Assembly: GCA_035968315.1 (NCBI GenBank)
Contig: JAVYIN010000011.1
Span: 1-64,000 of the forward strand
Direction of reading: 5' to 3'
DNA length: 64,000 nt
Source: Nitrospira sp.
Lineage (GTDB): Bacteria; Nitrospirota; Nitrospiria; Nitrospirales; Nitrospiraceae
Both the position numbers and the translations under genes were made by a program. The notes below the pieces were generated by a model. That model made no database searches and was not told the origin of the DNA. It was given only the letters and a program-made list of their open reading frames with translations. Every line of letters starts with the position of its first letter. Positions within the stretch are counted from its first letter, which is position 1. Shown piece after piece: positions 44,254 to 53,826 of the stretch.

Positions 44254-44320
44254 TGCAAGCAGCACGCGCGAACAGAAACCTCGGCCATCACCGGGCGCAA
44301 CAGGATTGAGGCGAACCGTC

Positions 44321-45709
44321 ATGTTTCGAAAAACACAACAGATTCATCTGGTCGGGATCGGCGGATCGGGGATGAGCGGGATCGCGGAGGTGCTGCTCAC
44401 CTTGGGATACAAGGTGACCGGGTCCGATCTGCAAGCCTCTGAAACCACCCGGCGTCTGGAAGAGCTCGGCGGCAAGATCTTTATCGGCCATCATGAAGCG
44501 AATGTCGGGGAGGCCCAGGTGGTCGTCATTTCCTCCGCCGTAGCGGCGACCAATCCCGAGGTGCTCGCCGCGAAGGCCAAGCAGGTGCCGGTGATTCCAC
44601 GGGCGGAAATGCTGGCCGAGCTGATGCGCTTAAAATTCGGCGTGGCGATTGCGGGTGCCCATGGGAAGACGACTACCACGTCGATGGTGGCGAACGTGCT
44701 GGCGTCGGGCGGATTGGATCCCACGATGGTGATCGGCGGCAAGGTCAACGCGCTCGGCAGCCATGCGCGGCTGGGCCGGGGAGAGTTGCTGGTAGCTGAA
44801 GCGGATGAAAGCGACGGGTCGTTCCTCCGGCTCTCGCCGACGATTGTAGCGGTGACGAATCTTGATCGCGAACATCTTGACCACTATGGGTCGATGGAAA
44901 AGATTTACGACAGCTTTCTGGAGTTCATCAACAAGATCCCTTTCTATGGAGTCGCGGTCTTATGTTCCGATGACGAACGGCTGCAGGCGCTGTTCCCGCG
45001 CATTGTGAAACGGTATTACACCTACGGGCTGCAGGAGCGGGACGGGGTGGTGCCGGACTTCAAGGCGACGGATATCAGCCTCAAGCAATGGGGGGCGGAA
45101 TTCCGCGCGCACTTCCGGGGGAAAAATCTCGGGCCCTTCCGGCTGGCCGTCCCCGGCATTCACAATGTCTCCAATGCGCTGGTGGCCATTGCGATCGGGA
45201 TTGAGCTGGAGGTGCCGGTCGATTTGATCCGCAAGGGCTTGGCGGCGTTTACCGGGGTGGAACGGCGGTTTCACCTGCGTGGAGAAGCCAACGGCATCAT
45301 GGTGGTGGACGACTATGGGCATCATCCCACCGAAGTCAAAGCCACGCTGGCGGCGGCCAAACAGGGATGGGATCGCCGCTTGGTGGTGCTCTTCCAGCCG
45401 CATCGGTATAGCCGGACGCGCGATCTGGTCAACGAGTTCGCCCACGCATTCGATCACGCCGACCTCGTGTTTATGACGGAGATTTATGCGGCCGGCGAGC
45501 AGCCGATTCCCGGCGTGTCCGGCGCGCAGCTGGCCGAAGCCGTGAAGCAAGCCGGCCATCAGGGCGTGACCTTCATCGAAAAGAAAGAATCGTTGCCGGA
45601 TCAGGTTTTGCCTCATCTGAAGCCCGGTGATCTGGTGGTGACATTGGGGGCGGGTGATATCTGGAAGGCCGGGACGGGCTTGTTGGCCCGGTTAGCCCCC
45701 GGTTCGTAA
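44321..45709 (+). CDS. murC: UDP-MurNAc--L-alanine ligase MurC
   Basis: A 462-residue Mur ligase adding the first L-Ala. IHLVGIGGSGMSGIAEVLL is at the N-terminus, the ATP loop is GAHGKTTTT, then DESDGSFL and VDDYGHHPTEV. ATG 44321 fits the family start, with a GAGG 9 nt upstream. ATG 44216 would add 35 residues overlapping murG. Followed 4 nt later by murB. Confidence 0.94.
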   Translation: MFRKTQQIHLVGIGGSGMSGIAEVLLTLGYKVTGSDLQASETTRRLEELGGKIFIGHHEANVGEAQVVVISSAVAATNPEVLAAKAKQVPVIPRAEMLAELMRLKFGVAIAGAHGKTTTTSMVANVLASGGLDPTMVIGGKVNALGSHARLGRGELLVAEADESDGSFLRLSPTIVAVTNLDREHLDHYGSMEKIYDSFLEFINKIPFYGVAVLCSDDERLQALFPRIVKRYYTYGLQERDGVVPDFKATDISLKQWGAEFRAHFRGKNLGPFRLAVPGIHNVSNALVAIAIGIELEVPVDLIRKGLAAFTGVERRFHLRGEANGIMVVDDYGHHPTEVKATLAAAKQGWDRRLVVLFQPHRYSRTRDLVNEFAHAFDHADLVFMTEIYAAGEQPIPGVSGAQLAEAVKQAGHQGVTFIEKKESLPDQVLPHLKPGDLVVTLGAGDIWKAGTGLLARLAPGS

Positions 45710-45713
45710 CACG

Positions 45714-46655
45714 ATGGCGCGGCAGGGGCGGACGCAGGCACAGACTCGGCAGACCAGCAGTGGGCGGCGGTTGGCCGCGGCGGTCGCCGGTCTTAAAGGG
45801 ACGGTGCAGTTTGATGCGCCACTCAAAGACTACACCTCGTTCCGCATCGGGGGGCCGGCCGATGCGCTTGTGGAGCCGGCGGATGTCGAGGATGTGGCCC
45901 GTCTCGTCCGGCAAGTCCGTGCGCAGAAGCTTCCGCTCTTCGTGGTGGGGGGGACGAACTTGCTCATCCGGGACAAGGGCATCCGGGGCGTGGTGGTCAG
46001 CCTTGGAAAGCTGCGTGCGATTAAAGAAGAACCGGAGGCGGTGTTGTACGCCGAGGGGGGCGTGGGGATGCCGACGCTGATCGGCTATGCCATCCGCCAT
46101 TCGCTGGCGGGATTGGAATGGGCGGCCGGGATTCCGGGAACGGTTGCGGGGTGCGTGGTCATGAATGCGGGCACCAGGCTGGGCGAAATGAAAGACTGTG
46201 TGAAGGCCGTGCGGCTGGTGAATGGGCAGGGAGCGATTGTCGATATTCCCGCCTCCGAGATCCCTTTTGCCTATCGGCGGGCGACGCTTCCACCGGGGAT
46301 CGTCGTGGGCGTGTGGCTGCAGCTGAAGGCGGGTGTGCGAGCGGACATCGAAAAAGTGGTGAAAGACTATCTGCACTATCGCCGCGACACGCAGCCACTG
46401 ACGCTGCCGAGCGCCGGCTGTGTGTTCAAGAATCCCCCCAAGGATTCGGCGGGACGCGTCATCGACGCGGCCGGGCTCAAGGGCGCGCAGGTCGGCGATG
46501 CGCAGGTGTCGGAGAAGCACGCGAACTTTATCGTGAACCAGGGACAGGCTAGCGCGAAGGATGTGCTGGCCTTGATCCGCAAGGTGCGTGCGGCGGTGAC
46601 GCGGAAGACCGGCGTGAAGCTGGAACTGGAACTGAAGGTCGTCGGACAGGCCTAA
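45714..46655 (+). CDS. murB: UDP-N-acetylenolpyruvoylglucosamine reductase MurB
   Basis: A 313-residue FAD enzyme that reduces the enolpyruvyl group to give UDP-MurNAc. FRIGGPADALVEP and VVGGTNLLIRD form the FAD-binding part. SAGCVFKNP holds the catalytic Ser region and EKHANFIVN the final acidic residue. The first 25 residues are basic and not part of the domain. Heptad array R7 follows before ddl. Confidence 0.94.
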   Translation: MARQGRTQAQTRQTSSGRRLAAAVAGLKGTVQFDAPLKDYTSFRIGGPADALVEPADVEDVARLVRQVRAQKLPLFVVGGTNLLIRDKGIRGVVVSLGKLRAIKEEPEAVLYAEGGVGMPTLIGYAIRHSLAGLEWAAGIPGTVAGCVVMNAGTRLGEMKDCVKAVRLVNGQGAIVDIPASEIPFAYRRATLPPGIVVGVWLQLKAGVRADIEKVVKDYLHYRRDTQPLTLPSAGCVFKNPPKDSAGRVIDAAGLKGAQVGDAQVSEKHANFIVNQGQASAKDVLALIRKVRAAVTRKTGVKLELELKVVGQA

Positions 46656-46661
46656 CGGGAT

Positions 46662-46740
46662 GTGGCGTGTGATGCGTGATGAACGAGCTGCCGGGATGGA
46701 TCGACGTTCGACTCATCACTTGTCACGGATCACCGATCGC
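46662..46740. repeat. Palindromic heptad array R7 (GTGATGN type)
   Basis: Units GTGGCGT, GTGATGC and GTGATGA at 46662-46682. A 30-nt centre follows, then inverted units TCATCAC, TTGTCAC, GGATCAC and CGATCGC at 46713-46740. It fills most of the spacer between murB and ddl. The arms pair imperfectly. Confidence 0.72.
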
Positions 46741-46752
46741 GAGGAATAACGT

Positions 46753-47739
46753 ATGGCACAGACTGATCGGTTAACACAGAAACGGATCGGCGTCCTCATG
46801 GGCGGACAATCGTCCGAGCGCGAGGTCTCGTTGCGCACCGGACAGGCGGTCCAGCAATCGCTGTTGCGCCGGAGCTATGACGCGGTGGCCATCGATGTCG
46901 GTCCGACCCTCTATCGGGATCTCATGGAGCACAAGATCGAGATCGCCTTCCTGGCGTTGCACGGCCCGGGCGGGGAGGACGGGACGATTCAGGGATTTCT
47001 GGACACGCTGGGGATTCCCTATACGGGATCCGGCGTGCAGGCCAGCGCGGTGGGCATGCACAAAGTGACGACGAAAACCCTGGCGGCGTCGCAGGGGGTG
47101 CCTGTGCCGGGCGGCACGGTGGTGCGGCGGGGTGAACAGCCCTCGCTCGCGATGGTTCTGAAAGCGGCGAAGCTGAAATTGCCGGTGGTCGTCAAGCCGG
47201 CGTCGCAGGGATCCACGATCGGTGTGACGATCGTGCGCAAGCCGGCGCACTGGAAACCGGCGCTGGCGCTCGCGCATCGCTACGATCCCGATGCGATGGT
47301 GGAAGCCTATATCCCTGGCCATGAAATCACGGTGTCGATTCTAGGGGGATCGGAGGGGCGGATCGCGGTCTTGCCGGCCGTGGAAATCGTGGCGCCGGAC
47401 GGGTTTTACGACTTTACGGCGAAGTATCAAAAAGGGAAGACGCAGTATCTCTGTCCGGCTCCGCTTTCAGCCAAGCTTGCCAAGCAGGTGGCTGAGCTCG
47501 GCCGGAGGACGTATGAAGCGTTGGGGTGCGAGGGGGCGGCACGGGTGGATTTCCGCATTACGCCTCGCGGCAAGCCGTATATGCTCGAAATCAACACGGT
47601 GCCGGGTATGACGGAAACGAGTCTCTTGCCGATGGCGGCCGGGCAGGCGGGGCTCACCTATGACGCCCTGGTCGAATGCATTCTGCAGTCGGCGCTCGAC
47701 CGTGCGGCGCGGATGACTCGTGAGATACGAGGGGTATGA
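46753..47739 (+). CDS. ddl: D-alanine--D-alanine ligase
   Basis: A 328-residue ATP-grasp ligase making D-Ala-D-Ala for MurF. VLMGGQSSEREVSLRTG, HGPGGEDGTIQGFLDTLGI, the VKPASQGS loop and LEINTVPGMTETS are all typical. Cytoplasmic. It ends in ATGA overlap with ftsQ. The gap before it is occupied by R7, which may separate its expression from the upstream genes. Confidence 0.95.
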   Translation: MAQTDRLTQKRIGVLMGGQSSEREVSLRTGQAVQQSLLRRSYDAVAIDVGPTLYRDLMEHKIEIAFLALHGPGGEDGTIQGFLDTLGIPYTGSGVQASAVGMHKVTTKTLAASQGVPVPGGTVVRRGEQPSLAMVLKAAKLKLPVVVKPASQGSTIGVTIVRKPAHWKPALALAHRYDPDAMVEAYIPGHEITVSILGGSEGRIAVLPAVEIVAPDGFYDFTAKYQKGKTQYLCPAPLSAKLAKQVAELGRRTYEALGCEGAARVDFRITPRGKPYMLEINTVPGMTETSLLPMAAGQAGLTYDALVECILQSALDRAARMTREIRGV

Positions 47740-48617
47740 CCATGAAGCGATGGGCAGTGAGACGACAGGAGACGCCACGGCCGGCGGGATTGCGGAAGAA
47801 TCAGTGGAAAGGCTCCCGTGCGGAATCCGCGGCGAAGCAGGAGCGCATGGCGCGTCGTGCGCAGCGGTGGGCGAACGTCCGGGCCGTGTTTCGACGTGGC
47901 GCCATCGTGGCGGGTGTGGTGATGGCCGGATGGGCGATCGTGGCCGGTCTGAACGCGGCGGGCCCGATGGTACAGCGGTGGCTGGAAGTGAAAACCGTGA
48001 CGGTGGAGGGCCTGCACCGCATTCCCCGGCAGCAAGTCTTGGAGCAGGTGGATCTGCAGCCCGGCACGCCGCTGTACCATGTCGTCACGGAAACGATTAA
48101 GGAGCGGGTGGAGTCGCACCCCTGGGTCAAGGAAGCGGTGGTGACGCGGGTGCCGTTCCATGAGGTGCGCATCTCCATTGTCGAGCGGGCACCGGCGGCG
48201 GTGATCCGTTCCGGGTCTGAGAACTTTCTGAGCGATGAGGAGGGCCATGTGCTGGCCAAGTTGGGGCAAGAGGATGAGAGCGCGCTGCCGATGGTGATCG
48301 GCATCGATCCGAAGGGGCTGGCGCAGGGCGATGCCGCCGTGCGGCATGCGGTGAAGTCCGGGGTCGAGCTGGCCAGATTGGTCGGCCATTCGTTCGACGG
48401 GCGGCTGCAAGTGAATGCCGCCAATCCGGCGAATCTGGTGGCCTCTGTGCTGGGCGTGCAATTTCAATTCGGCCAGGACCGGCTGAGCGATCAGTGGGAG
48501 CGGTTTCAGCGTGTCAAGCCCTCGCTGAAGACGTTGACGTTCGATGGCCAGAATCGTGGCGCCAGCGAAGTGGATCTGCGCTATGACAATCGAGTGATCG
48601 TGCGAGAAAGGGGGTGA
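47736..48617 (+). CDS. ftsQ: Cell division protein FtsQ
   Basis: A 293-residue bitopic protein: a strongly basic cytoplasmic tail of about 50 residues, a membrane helix (GAIVAGVVMAGWAIVAGL), then a POTRA domain starting VKTVTVEGLHRIPRQQVLEQ and a beta domain. It recruits FtsL/FtsB to the septum. Overlaps ddl by 4 nt and the ftsA GTG by 4 nt, which suggests strict translational coupling. Confidence 0.9.
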   Translation: MTMKRWAVRRQETPRPAGLRKNQWKGSRAESAAKQERMARRAQRWANVRAVFRRGAIVAGVVMAGWAIVAGLNAAGPMVQRWLEVKTVTVEGLHRIPRQQVLEQVDLQPGTPLYHVVTETIKERVESHPWVKEAVVTRVPFHEVRISIVERAPAAVIRSGSENFLSDEEGHVLAKLGQEDESALPMVIGIDPKGLAQGDAAVRHAVKSGVELARLVGHSFDGRLQVNAANPANLVASVLGVQFQFGQDRLSDQWERFQRVKPSLKTLTFDGQNRGASEVDLRYDNRVIVRERG

Positions 48618-49855
48618 TCGCGGTGTCGAAACGAGATCAAATCCTTGTTGGGTTGGATATTGGGACCACCAAGATTTGCGCCATCGTGTCCGAAGTGACG
48701 GACGACGGCGCCTTGAACATCATCGGGGTCGGATCGAGTCCATCACGCGGGTTGCGCAAAGGGGTGGTCGTCGATATCGAGAGTACGGTGGAGTCGATCA
48801 AGAAGGCGGTGGAGGAGGCCGAGCTCATGGCGGCGGTGCAGATCAACTCCGTCTATACGGGGATCGCTGGCAGCCACATCTCCGCGGAGAATTGCAAAGG
48901 GGTGGTGGCGCTGAAAAAGGCCGAAGTCACGCGCGAAGATATTCATCGGGCGATCGAGAGCGCGCGGACGCTTGCGGTGATTCCGCACGAGCGGCGCATC
49001 CTGCATGTGTTGCCACGCGAATTCATGGTGGACGGGCAGGAGGGCGTACGCGAGCCGCTGGGGCTGTCCGGGAACCGGCTCGAAGTCAACGTACATGTGA
49101 TTACCGGCGCCGTGACCTCCGCGCAGAACATCATCAAGAGTGTCAACCGCGCCGGTCTCGACGTGGTGGATATCATTCTGCAGCCGCTGGCGTCCAGCGA
49201 AGCGGTCTTGAGCCAGGAAGAGCGCGATCTCGGGGTGGCGATGGTGGATCTTGGCGGAGGGACCACCGATCTGGCCATTTTCCTCGACGGGAGCATCCGG
49301 CACTCGGCGGTGTTGCCGATCGGCGGGCAGAATCTCACGAAAGACCTGGCGATCGGGCTGCTGACCTCGCAGACCGAAGCCGAAAAAATCAAAATGCACT
49401 ATGGCATCGCCAGGACCGAGTTGATTGCCGGGAATGACATGGTCGAGGTACCGTCGGTGGGCGATCGTCCGGCGCGGAGTTTTTCCCGCCGGGACATTGC
49501 GGAGATTCTGGAGCCGCGTGTGGAGGAGATGTTTGATTTGGTGCGGCGGGAGATCGCGCGCGCCGGGTACGAAGGGATGCTGGGCGCGGGCGTCGTGATC
49601 ACGGGCGGCACGTCGTTGCTCGAAGGCATGCCGGACGCGGCGGAAAAGGTGTTGAATCTGCCGGCGCGGCGCGGGGCTCCCTCCGGCGTGGGCGGCCTGC
49701 GGGATATTGTGACGCATCCCAGTCATGCCACCGGGGTGGGCCTGCTGCTGCACGCCCGCCGGCATGCGGAAGAATTGGAAACGGCCGGGCTGCGCAACGG
49801 CGGTCCCTGGACCAAGATGGTGGGCTGGACCAAACGGGTGTTTGAAGTGTTCTAG
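48614..49855 (+). CDS. ftsA: Cell division protein FtsA
   Basis: A 413-residue actin-like ATPase that tethers FtsZ to the membrane. [15 protein letters not shown] (phosphate 1), a SHMA-type inserted domain around 90-160, [11 protein letters not shown] (phosphate 2) and a C-terminal amphipathic helix ([17 protein letters not shown]) are visible. GTG 48614 overlaps the ftsQ stop; GTG 48623 is possible. Confidence 0.95.
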   Translation: MIAVSKRDQILVGLDIGTTKICAIVSEVTDDGALNIIGVGSSPSRGLRKGVVVDIESTVESIKKAVEEAELMAAVQINSVYTGIAGSHISAENCKGVVALKKAEVTREDIHRAIESARTLAVIPHERRILHVLPREFMVDGQEGVREPLGLSGNRLEVNVHVITGAVTSAQNIIKSVNRAGLDVVDIILQPLASSEAVLSQEERDLGVAMVDLGGGTTDLAIFLDGSIRHSAVLPIGGQNLTKDLAIGLLTSQTEAEKIKMHYGIARTELIAGNDMVEVPSVGDRPARSFSRRDIAEILEPRVEEMFDLVRREIARAGYEGMLGAGVVITGGTSLLEGMPDAAEKVLNLPARRGAPSGVGGLRDIVTHPSHATGVGLLLHARRHAEELETAGLRNGGPWTKMVGWTKRVFEVF

Positions 49856-49907
49856 GTTTCGCGCGCGGCATGGGGCCGCTCAGCGATCAGAGGTGAGGAG
49901 GTGCCGC

Positions 49908-51107
49908 ATGTTCTCATTCCAGGAAGATGTGCTGCTGCCGGTCCGGATCAAAGTGATCGGGGTTGGTGGAGGCGGGTGCAACGCGGTCAACACGATGATC
50001 CATTCGGGGCTCGCCCGGGTGGACTTTATCGCGGCCAATACGGATTTGCAGGCGCTGGACCGGTCGATGGCACCCTATAAGATTCAGTTGGGGCCGGAGC
50101 GGACGCGCGGACTGGGCGCCGGCGCCAAACCGGAAATCGGCAAGGATGCGGCGCTCGAAAGCAAGGATCATATCCGCGAGTGTCTGGAAGGGGCGGATAT
50201 GGTGTTCGTCACGGCCGGCATGGGCGGGGGAACCGGGACCGGCGCCGCTCCGATCGTGGCGAGCATTGCGCGGGAGCAGGGCATCCTGACGGTCGGGGTG
50301 GTCACAAAGCCGTTTCAGTACGAAGGCCAGCGGCGCCACAAGCATGCGGAGGAAGGCATCCGCGATCTCCGGCGTCATGTGGATACCCTGTTGGTGATTC
50401 CAAATCAGCGGCTGCTCGGCATCGTCGACAAGTCCACGCCGTTGCTCGAAGCGTTCAAGGTGGCCGACGATGTGTTGCGGCAGGCGATCCAGGGGATCGC
50501 CGATGTGATTACGACGACCGGCCATGTCAATGTGGACTTTGCCGATGTGCGCACGATCATGTCGCACACGGGGCGCGCGGTGATGGGGATGGGGATTGCG
50601 CGCGGCACGAATCGCGCGATCGAAGCGGCGCAAAAGGCGATCTGCAGCCCCTTGCTCGAAGAAGGAAGCGTGCAGGGCGCGCGCGGCGTGCTGTTGAACA
50701 TCACGGGCGGCCCGAATATGTCGCTGCATGAAATCGAAGAGGCGGCCTCGATTATTCAGCAGACGGCCGATCCCGAGGCGAACATCATTGTGGGCCAGGT
50801 GATCAATCACGATATGGGCGACGATTTGGTGGTGACGGTGATTGCCACGGGTTTTGAGACGGAGGAGGACGTGGCGGCGATGACGGCGGCTCCGGAGCGA
50901 GCGGCGGTGCGGACTTCCAAGCCCGTTCAACCGGTATTGACCGGGGTGGGTGTCGGAGCTGCGGCGGCAACTGAGCGTCCGATGAAAGATCTCGATCGTC
51001 CGACCTTCCTTCGCCGGATGGCCGAATCCCGCGAAGCCATCGATCGGGCGCTGGTCGCGGAAGATGAATGGGATGTGCCGACATTTCTCCGGAAGCAAGC
51101 GGACTAG
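49908..51107 (+). CDS. ftsZ: Cell division protein FtsZ, with two C-terminal peptides
   Basis: A 399-residue tubulin-like GTPase. The signature GGGTGTG is near residue 106, and [21 protein letters not shown] and the T7-loop region are normal. ATG 49908 follows AGGAGG at 49896-49901. Uncommonly, the conserved C-terminal peptide occurs twice: [10 protein letters not shown] (361-370) and [11 protein letters not shown] (386-396), separated by a short helical linker. Both could dock FtsA or other partners. Confidence 0.96.
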   Translation: MFSFQEDVLLPVRIKVIGVGGGGCNAVNTMIHSGLARVDFIAANTDLQALDRSMAPYKIQLGPERTRGLGAGAKPEIGKDAALESKDHIRECLEGADMVFVTAGMGGGTGTGAAPIVASIAREQGILTVGVVTKPFQYEGQRRHKHAEEGIRDLRRHVDTLLVIPNQRLLGIVDKSTPLLEAFKVADDVLRQAIQGIADVITTTGHVNVDFADVRTIMSHTGRAVMGMGIARGTNRAIEAAQKAICSPLLEEGSVQGARGVLLNITGGPNMSLHEIEEAASIIQQTADPEANIIVGQVINHDMGDDLVVTVIATGFETEEDVAAMTAAPERAAVRTSKPVQPVLTGVGVGAAAATERPMKDLDRPTFLRRMAESREAIDRALVAEDEWDVPTFLRKQAD

Positions 51108-51146
51108 CGGAATCGTTGCAACGGTTGGAGAGTGAGGGAGTCTCGT

Positions 51147-51887
51147 ATGGTGAATGCGCCTGTCATCACGGTGCCTGCGTTTGCGCCGGCGCGCAGCGGT
51201 GTCCGGCATTTCTTCGGCACGCGGCGGCATGCCTCGGCGTTGCGCCTGGGGACGGGAACGCCCGTGCGTGCGGCGGGAAGCTCTGCGCGCGCGCCATGGC
51301 TGCTGTCTGTCAAGCAAGTGCATGGGACCGACGCGCTCGTGGTGGACCGCCCGCTGGCCGAAGCGGATCGCTTTGACGGCGGCTGGGACGCGCTGGTGAC
51401 GGATCAGCCCGGGACGATGGTGGCGGTGCGAACGGCGGATTGTGTGCCGGTGTTGGTCCATGACGCCCGGCGCCGGGTGGTGGCGGCGATTCATGCCGGC
51501 TGGCGCGGCGCCGTCGCCGGGATCGTGCCCAAAACGCTGGCGCTGATGCAGGCGCGATTCAACGCGGATCTCGACACGCTGCACGTCAGTATCGGCCCCT
51601 CGGCCGGAGTCTGCTGCTATGAAGTGGATGAGCCGGTGCTCGATCAGGTGCGGGAGCGATTCCCCTGGTGGGAAGCGGTGCTGCGGGACCATCGTGAGGG
51701 GAGGGCTCGCCTCGACTTGAAGGCGCTGATCAGACGGCAGGTGCGGGACTATGGGATCGCCGGTGAACGGGTGACCAGTGTCAATGTGTGCACGATCTGC
51801 CACGAGGACTTGTTCTTTTCCTATCGCCGGGAGGGGAAGGTCTTGGGAACGATGGTGAGTGCCATTGGCTTGGATCCCCTGCGCTAG
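51147..51887 (+). CDS. pgeF: Peptidoglycan editing factor / multicopper oxidase-like PgeF (YfiH)
   Basis: A 246-residue protein of the YfiH/YlmD family. KQVHGTDALV, VRTADCVPVLV and IHAGWRGAVAGI carry the His and Cys metal ligands. The family has purine-nucleoside-cleaving activity and, in E. coli, removes wrongly added Ser from murein precursors. Its place directly after ftsZ mirrors the ylmD position in Gram-positive bacteria. ATG 51147 is preferred over 51132. Confidence 0.9.
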   Translation: MVNAPVITVPAFAPARSGVRHFFGTRRHASALRLGTGTPVRAAGSSARAPWLLSVKQVHGTDALVVDRPLAEADRFDGGWDALVTDQPGTMVAVRTADCVPVLVHDARRRVVAAIHAGWRGAVAGIVPKTLALMQARFNADLDTLHVSIGPSAGVCCYEVDEPVLDQVRERFPWWEAVLRDHREGRARLDLKALIRRQVRDYGIAGERVTSVNVCTICHEDLFFSYRREGKVLGTMVSAIGLDPLR

Positions 51888-51975
51888 CAGGGCGAATCCC
51901 CTGCCAATTCCTTGAGGCTTCCGTTAGAATATCAACTGGCGCTCATACGGCTGCCGCGAAAGATGGAACCAGGCG

Positions 51976-52698
51976 GTGACAGAGATCATGGAGTCGGGAG
52001 CAGGGGATTCCATTGCCCAGCGTGTGCGGCTGGTGTTGGGGAACATCCGCCGCGCGGCGGAGCGAGTGGGGCGGAATCCTGACGGGATCCGGCTGGTGGC
52101 TGCGACCAAGACGGTTTCGGCGGAGCGGATTCAGGAGGGGATCGCAGCGGGGCTCACACTCCTGGGTGAGAATCGGATGCAGGAGGCGCTTGCCAAGATG
52201 GCCTGTCTTGCAGACGCTCCGGTCCGGTGGCATTTTATCGGTCAACTGCAGCGCCGCAAAGTGCGGTCAATCATCGGTCTTTTTGATATGATTCATTCCG
52301 TGGATTCGGTGGAGCTGGCGCAGGAAATCGACCGGCGTGCGGGCGAGGCAGGGATGGCGCAACCGATTCTCTTGGAAGTGAACATGGGGGGCGAATCGAC
52401 CAAGGCGGGGTTTCAGCCGAATGAAATTGAGCGGCAGATCCCGGTGTTGGGTGCGTTGCCGCATGTGCGGATACAAGGGCTGATGACGATTCCTCCTCTG
52501 ACCCCCGAGCCCGAGCAGGCCCGTTCGTATTTTCGTGGGTTGCGTGAACTAGCGGGCCGGATTGCCGATCAAGGGGTGCCGTCAGTGACGATGCAGGAAC
52601 TCTCGATGGGGATGTCGCATGATTACGAGGTCGCCATTGAAGAGGGAGCGACGCTTGTTCGTGTTGGGACGGCGATTTTTGGAGCGCGGCATGTCTAA
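51976..52698 (+). CDS. yggS: PLP homeostasis protein YggS (PROSC)
   Basis: A 240-residue PLP-binding TIM-barrel protein without a catalytic partner domain. LVAATKTV carries the PLP Lys, followed by GENRMQEAL, WHFIGQLQRRK, LLEVNMGGE and the phosphate-binding SMGMSHDYEVAIEEG. It keeps free PLP low and affects amino-acid pools. GTG 51976 or ATG 51988 may be the start. It overlaps proC by 8 nt. Confidence 0.93.
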   Translation: MTEIMESGAGDSIAQRVRLVLGNIRRAAERVGRNPDGIRLVAATKTVSAERIQEGIAAGLTLLGENRMQEALAKMACLADAPVRWHFIGQLQRRKVRSIIGLFDMIHSVDSVELAQEIDRRAGEAGMAQPILLEVNMGGESTKAGFQPNEIERQIPVLGALPHVRIQGLMTIPPLTPEPEQARSYFRGLRELAGRIADQGVPSVTMQELSMGMSHDYEVAIEEGATLVRVGTAIFGARHV

Positions 52699-53509
52699 TC
52701 GTATGCTCACACAGAAGCTGGCGTTTGTCGGCGGCGGTCAGATGGCCGAAGCGTTGATTGGCGGGTTGACCGCCGCGAACCTGTGTGCCCCGGAACAGAT
52801 CTGGGCGACGGATCCGGTTGCGGAGCGGCTGGATACGCTCAAGCGCCAGTATGGGATTCGGGTCGGGCAATCGAACCGGGAGGCCGTCCTGTGGGCCGAT
52901 ATTGTGGTGCTGGCGGTGAAGCCCCAGCTGCTTGACGCGGTGTTGCGTGAGATTGGGGAGGAGGTCAAGAAGGCGCTCGTGCTGTCTGTCGCGGCCGGGA
53001 TTCCCATTCGCAGCATTGCGGAGCGATGCGGGGCTGGAAGCAGGATTATCCGCGCCATGCCGAACACCCCGGCCATGGTTCGTGAGGGGATGACCGCTAT
53101 CGCCATCGGCGCAGGGGTGTCGGATGCCGAGGTGGCCGCAGCACGGACGATCTTTGAGTCGGTTGGCAAGGTGATTGCCGTTGAAGAGCGGTTGATGGAT
53201 GCGGTGACCGGGTTGAGCGGGAGCGGACCGGCCTATGTGTTTCTCGCCATTGAGGCGCTGGCTGACGGGGGGGTGAAAGTGGGGCTTCCCCGCGCGACGG
53301 CGGAACTGCTGGCAGGGCAGACGGTGCTGGGTGCCGCCAAGATGGTGCTGGAAACCGGTGAGCATCCGGCGCGATTGAAAGATCGCGTGGCGTCACCGGG
53401 AGGCACGACGATTGCCGGATTGCATCGGTTGGAGGCGGGGGGGTTGCGCGCAACGCTAATCGATGCGGTCGAAACAGCGACGAAGCGGTCGCAGGAGTTA
53501 GGACGCTGA
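52691..53509 (+). CDS. proC: Pyrroline-5-carboxylate reductase
   Basis: A 272-residue NAD(P)H enzyme making proline. The Rossmann motif FVGGGQMAEALI, the AVKPQLLD block, the MPNTPAMV segment and the C-terminal GLSGSGPAYVFL and SPGGTTIAGL blocks are canonical. ATG 52691 lies inside the end of yggS. The yggS-proC pairing is common and may reflect PLP and proline balance; here both sit next to division genes. Confidence 0.95.
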   Translation: MSNRMLTQKLAFVGGGQMAEALIGGLTAANLCAPEQIWATDPVAERLDTLKRQYGIRVGQSNREAVLWADIVVLAVKPQLLDAVLREIGEEVKKALVLSVAAGIPIRSIAERCGAGSRIIRAMPNTPAMVREGMTAIAIGAGVSDAEVAAARTIFESVGKVIAVEERLMDAVTGLSGSGPAYVFLAIEALADGGVKVGLPRATAELLAGQTVLGAAKMVLETGEHPARLKDRVASPGGTTIAGLHRLEAGGLRATLIDAVETATKRSQELGR

Positions 53510-53805
53510 TGTTTGTACTTCGCAATGTCTTGCTCGGTACGGCCACGGTGCTCGACTATATTCTCTGGCTGTATATGTGGATTATTATTGCGCGGGCGTT
53601 GATTTCCTGGGTCAACCCCGATCCCTGGAACCCGATCGTCCAGTTTCTCGATCGGGCCACGGAGCCGGTCCTCACGCCGATTCGCCGATGGATCGGCTGG
53701 CGGATGGGGATCGACTTGTCGCCGATTATTGCGATTCTGATCCTGACGTTCCTTCAGTTTGCGGTCGTGCAGTCGCTGAAAGATCTCGCGTTGTGGATGA
53801 ATTGA
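53509..53805 (+). CDS. yggT: YggT family membrane protein (YlmG-like)
   Basis: A 98-residue protein with two membrane helices (LDYILWLYMWIIIARALISWV and ISPIIAILILTFLQF-like), separated by the family block NPIVQFLDRATEPVLTPIRR. Homologues affect nucleoid or septum organisation in plastids and Gram-positives. One-base overlap with proC. It lies between proC and divIVA, as in ylm clusters. Confidence 0.88.
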   Translation: MFVLRNVLLGTATVLDYILWLYMWIIIARALISWVNPDPWNPIVQFLDRATEPVLTPIRRWIGWRMGIDLSPIIAILILTFLQFAVVQSLKDLALWMN

Positions 53806-53826
53806 TTCAACGAATGGGGGGCTGCC

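Noticed and set aside
49914-51803. 629-residue minus-strand frame over ftsZ and pgeF
   Set aside because: Shadow of two well-recognised plus-strand genes; rich in Arg/His without any domain.
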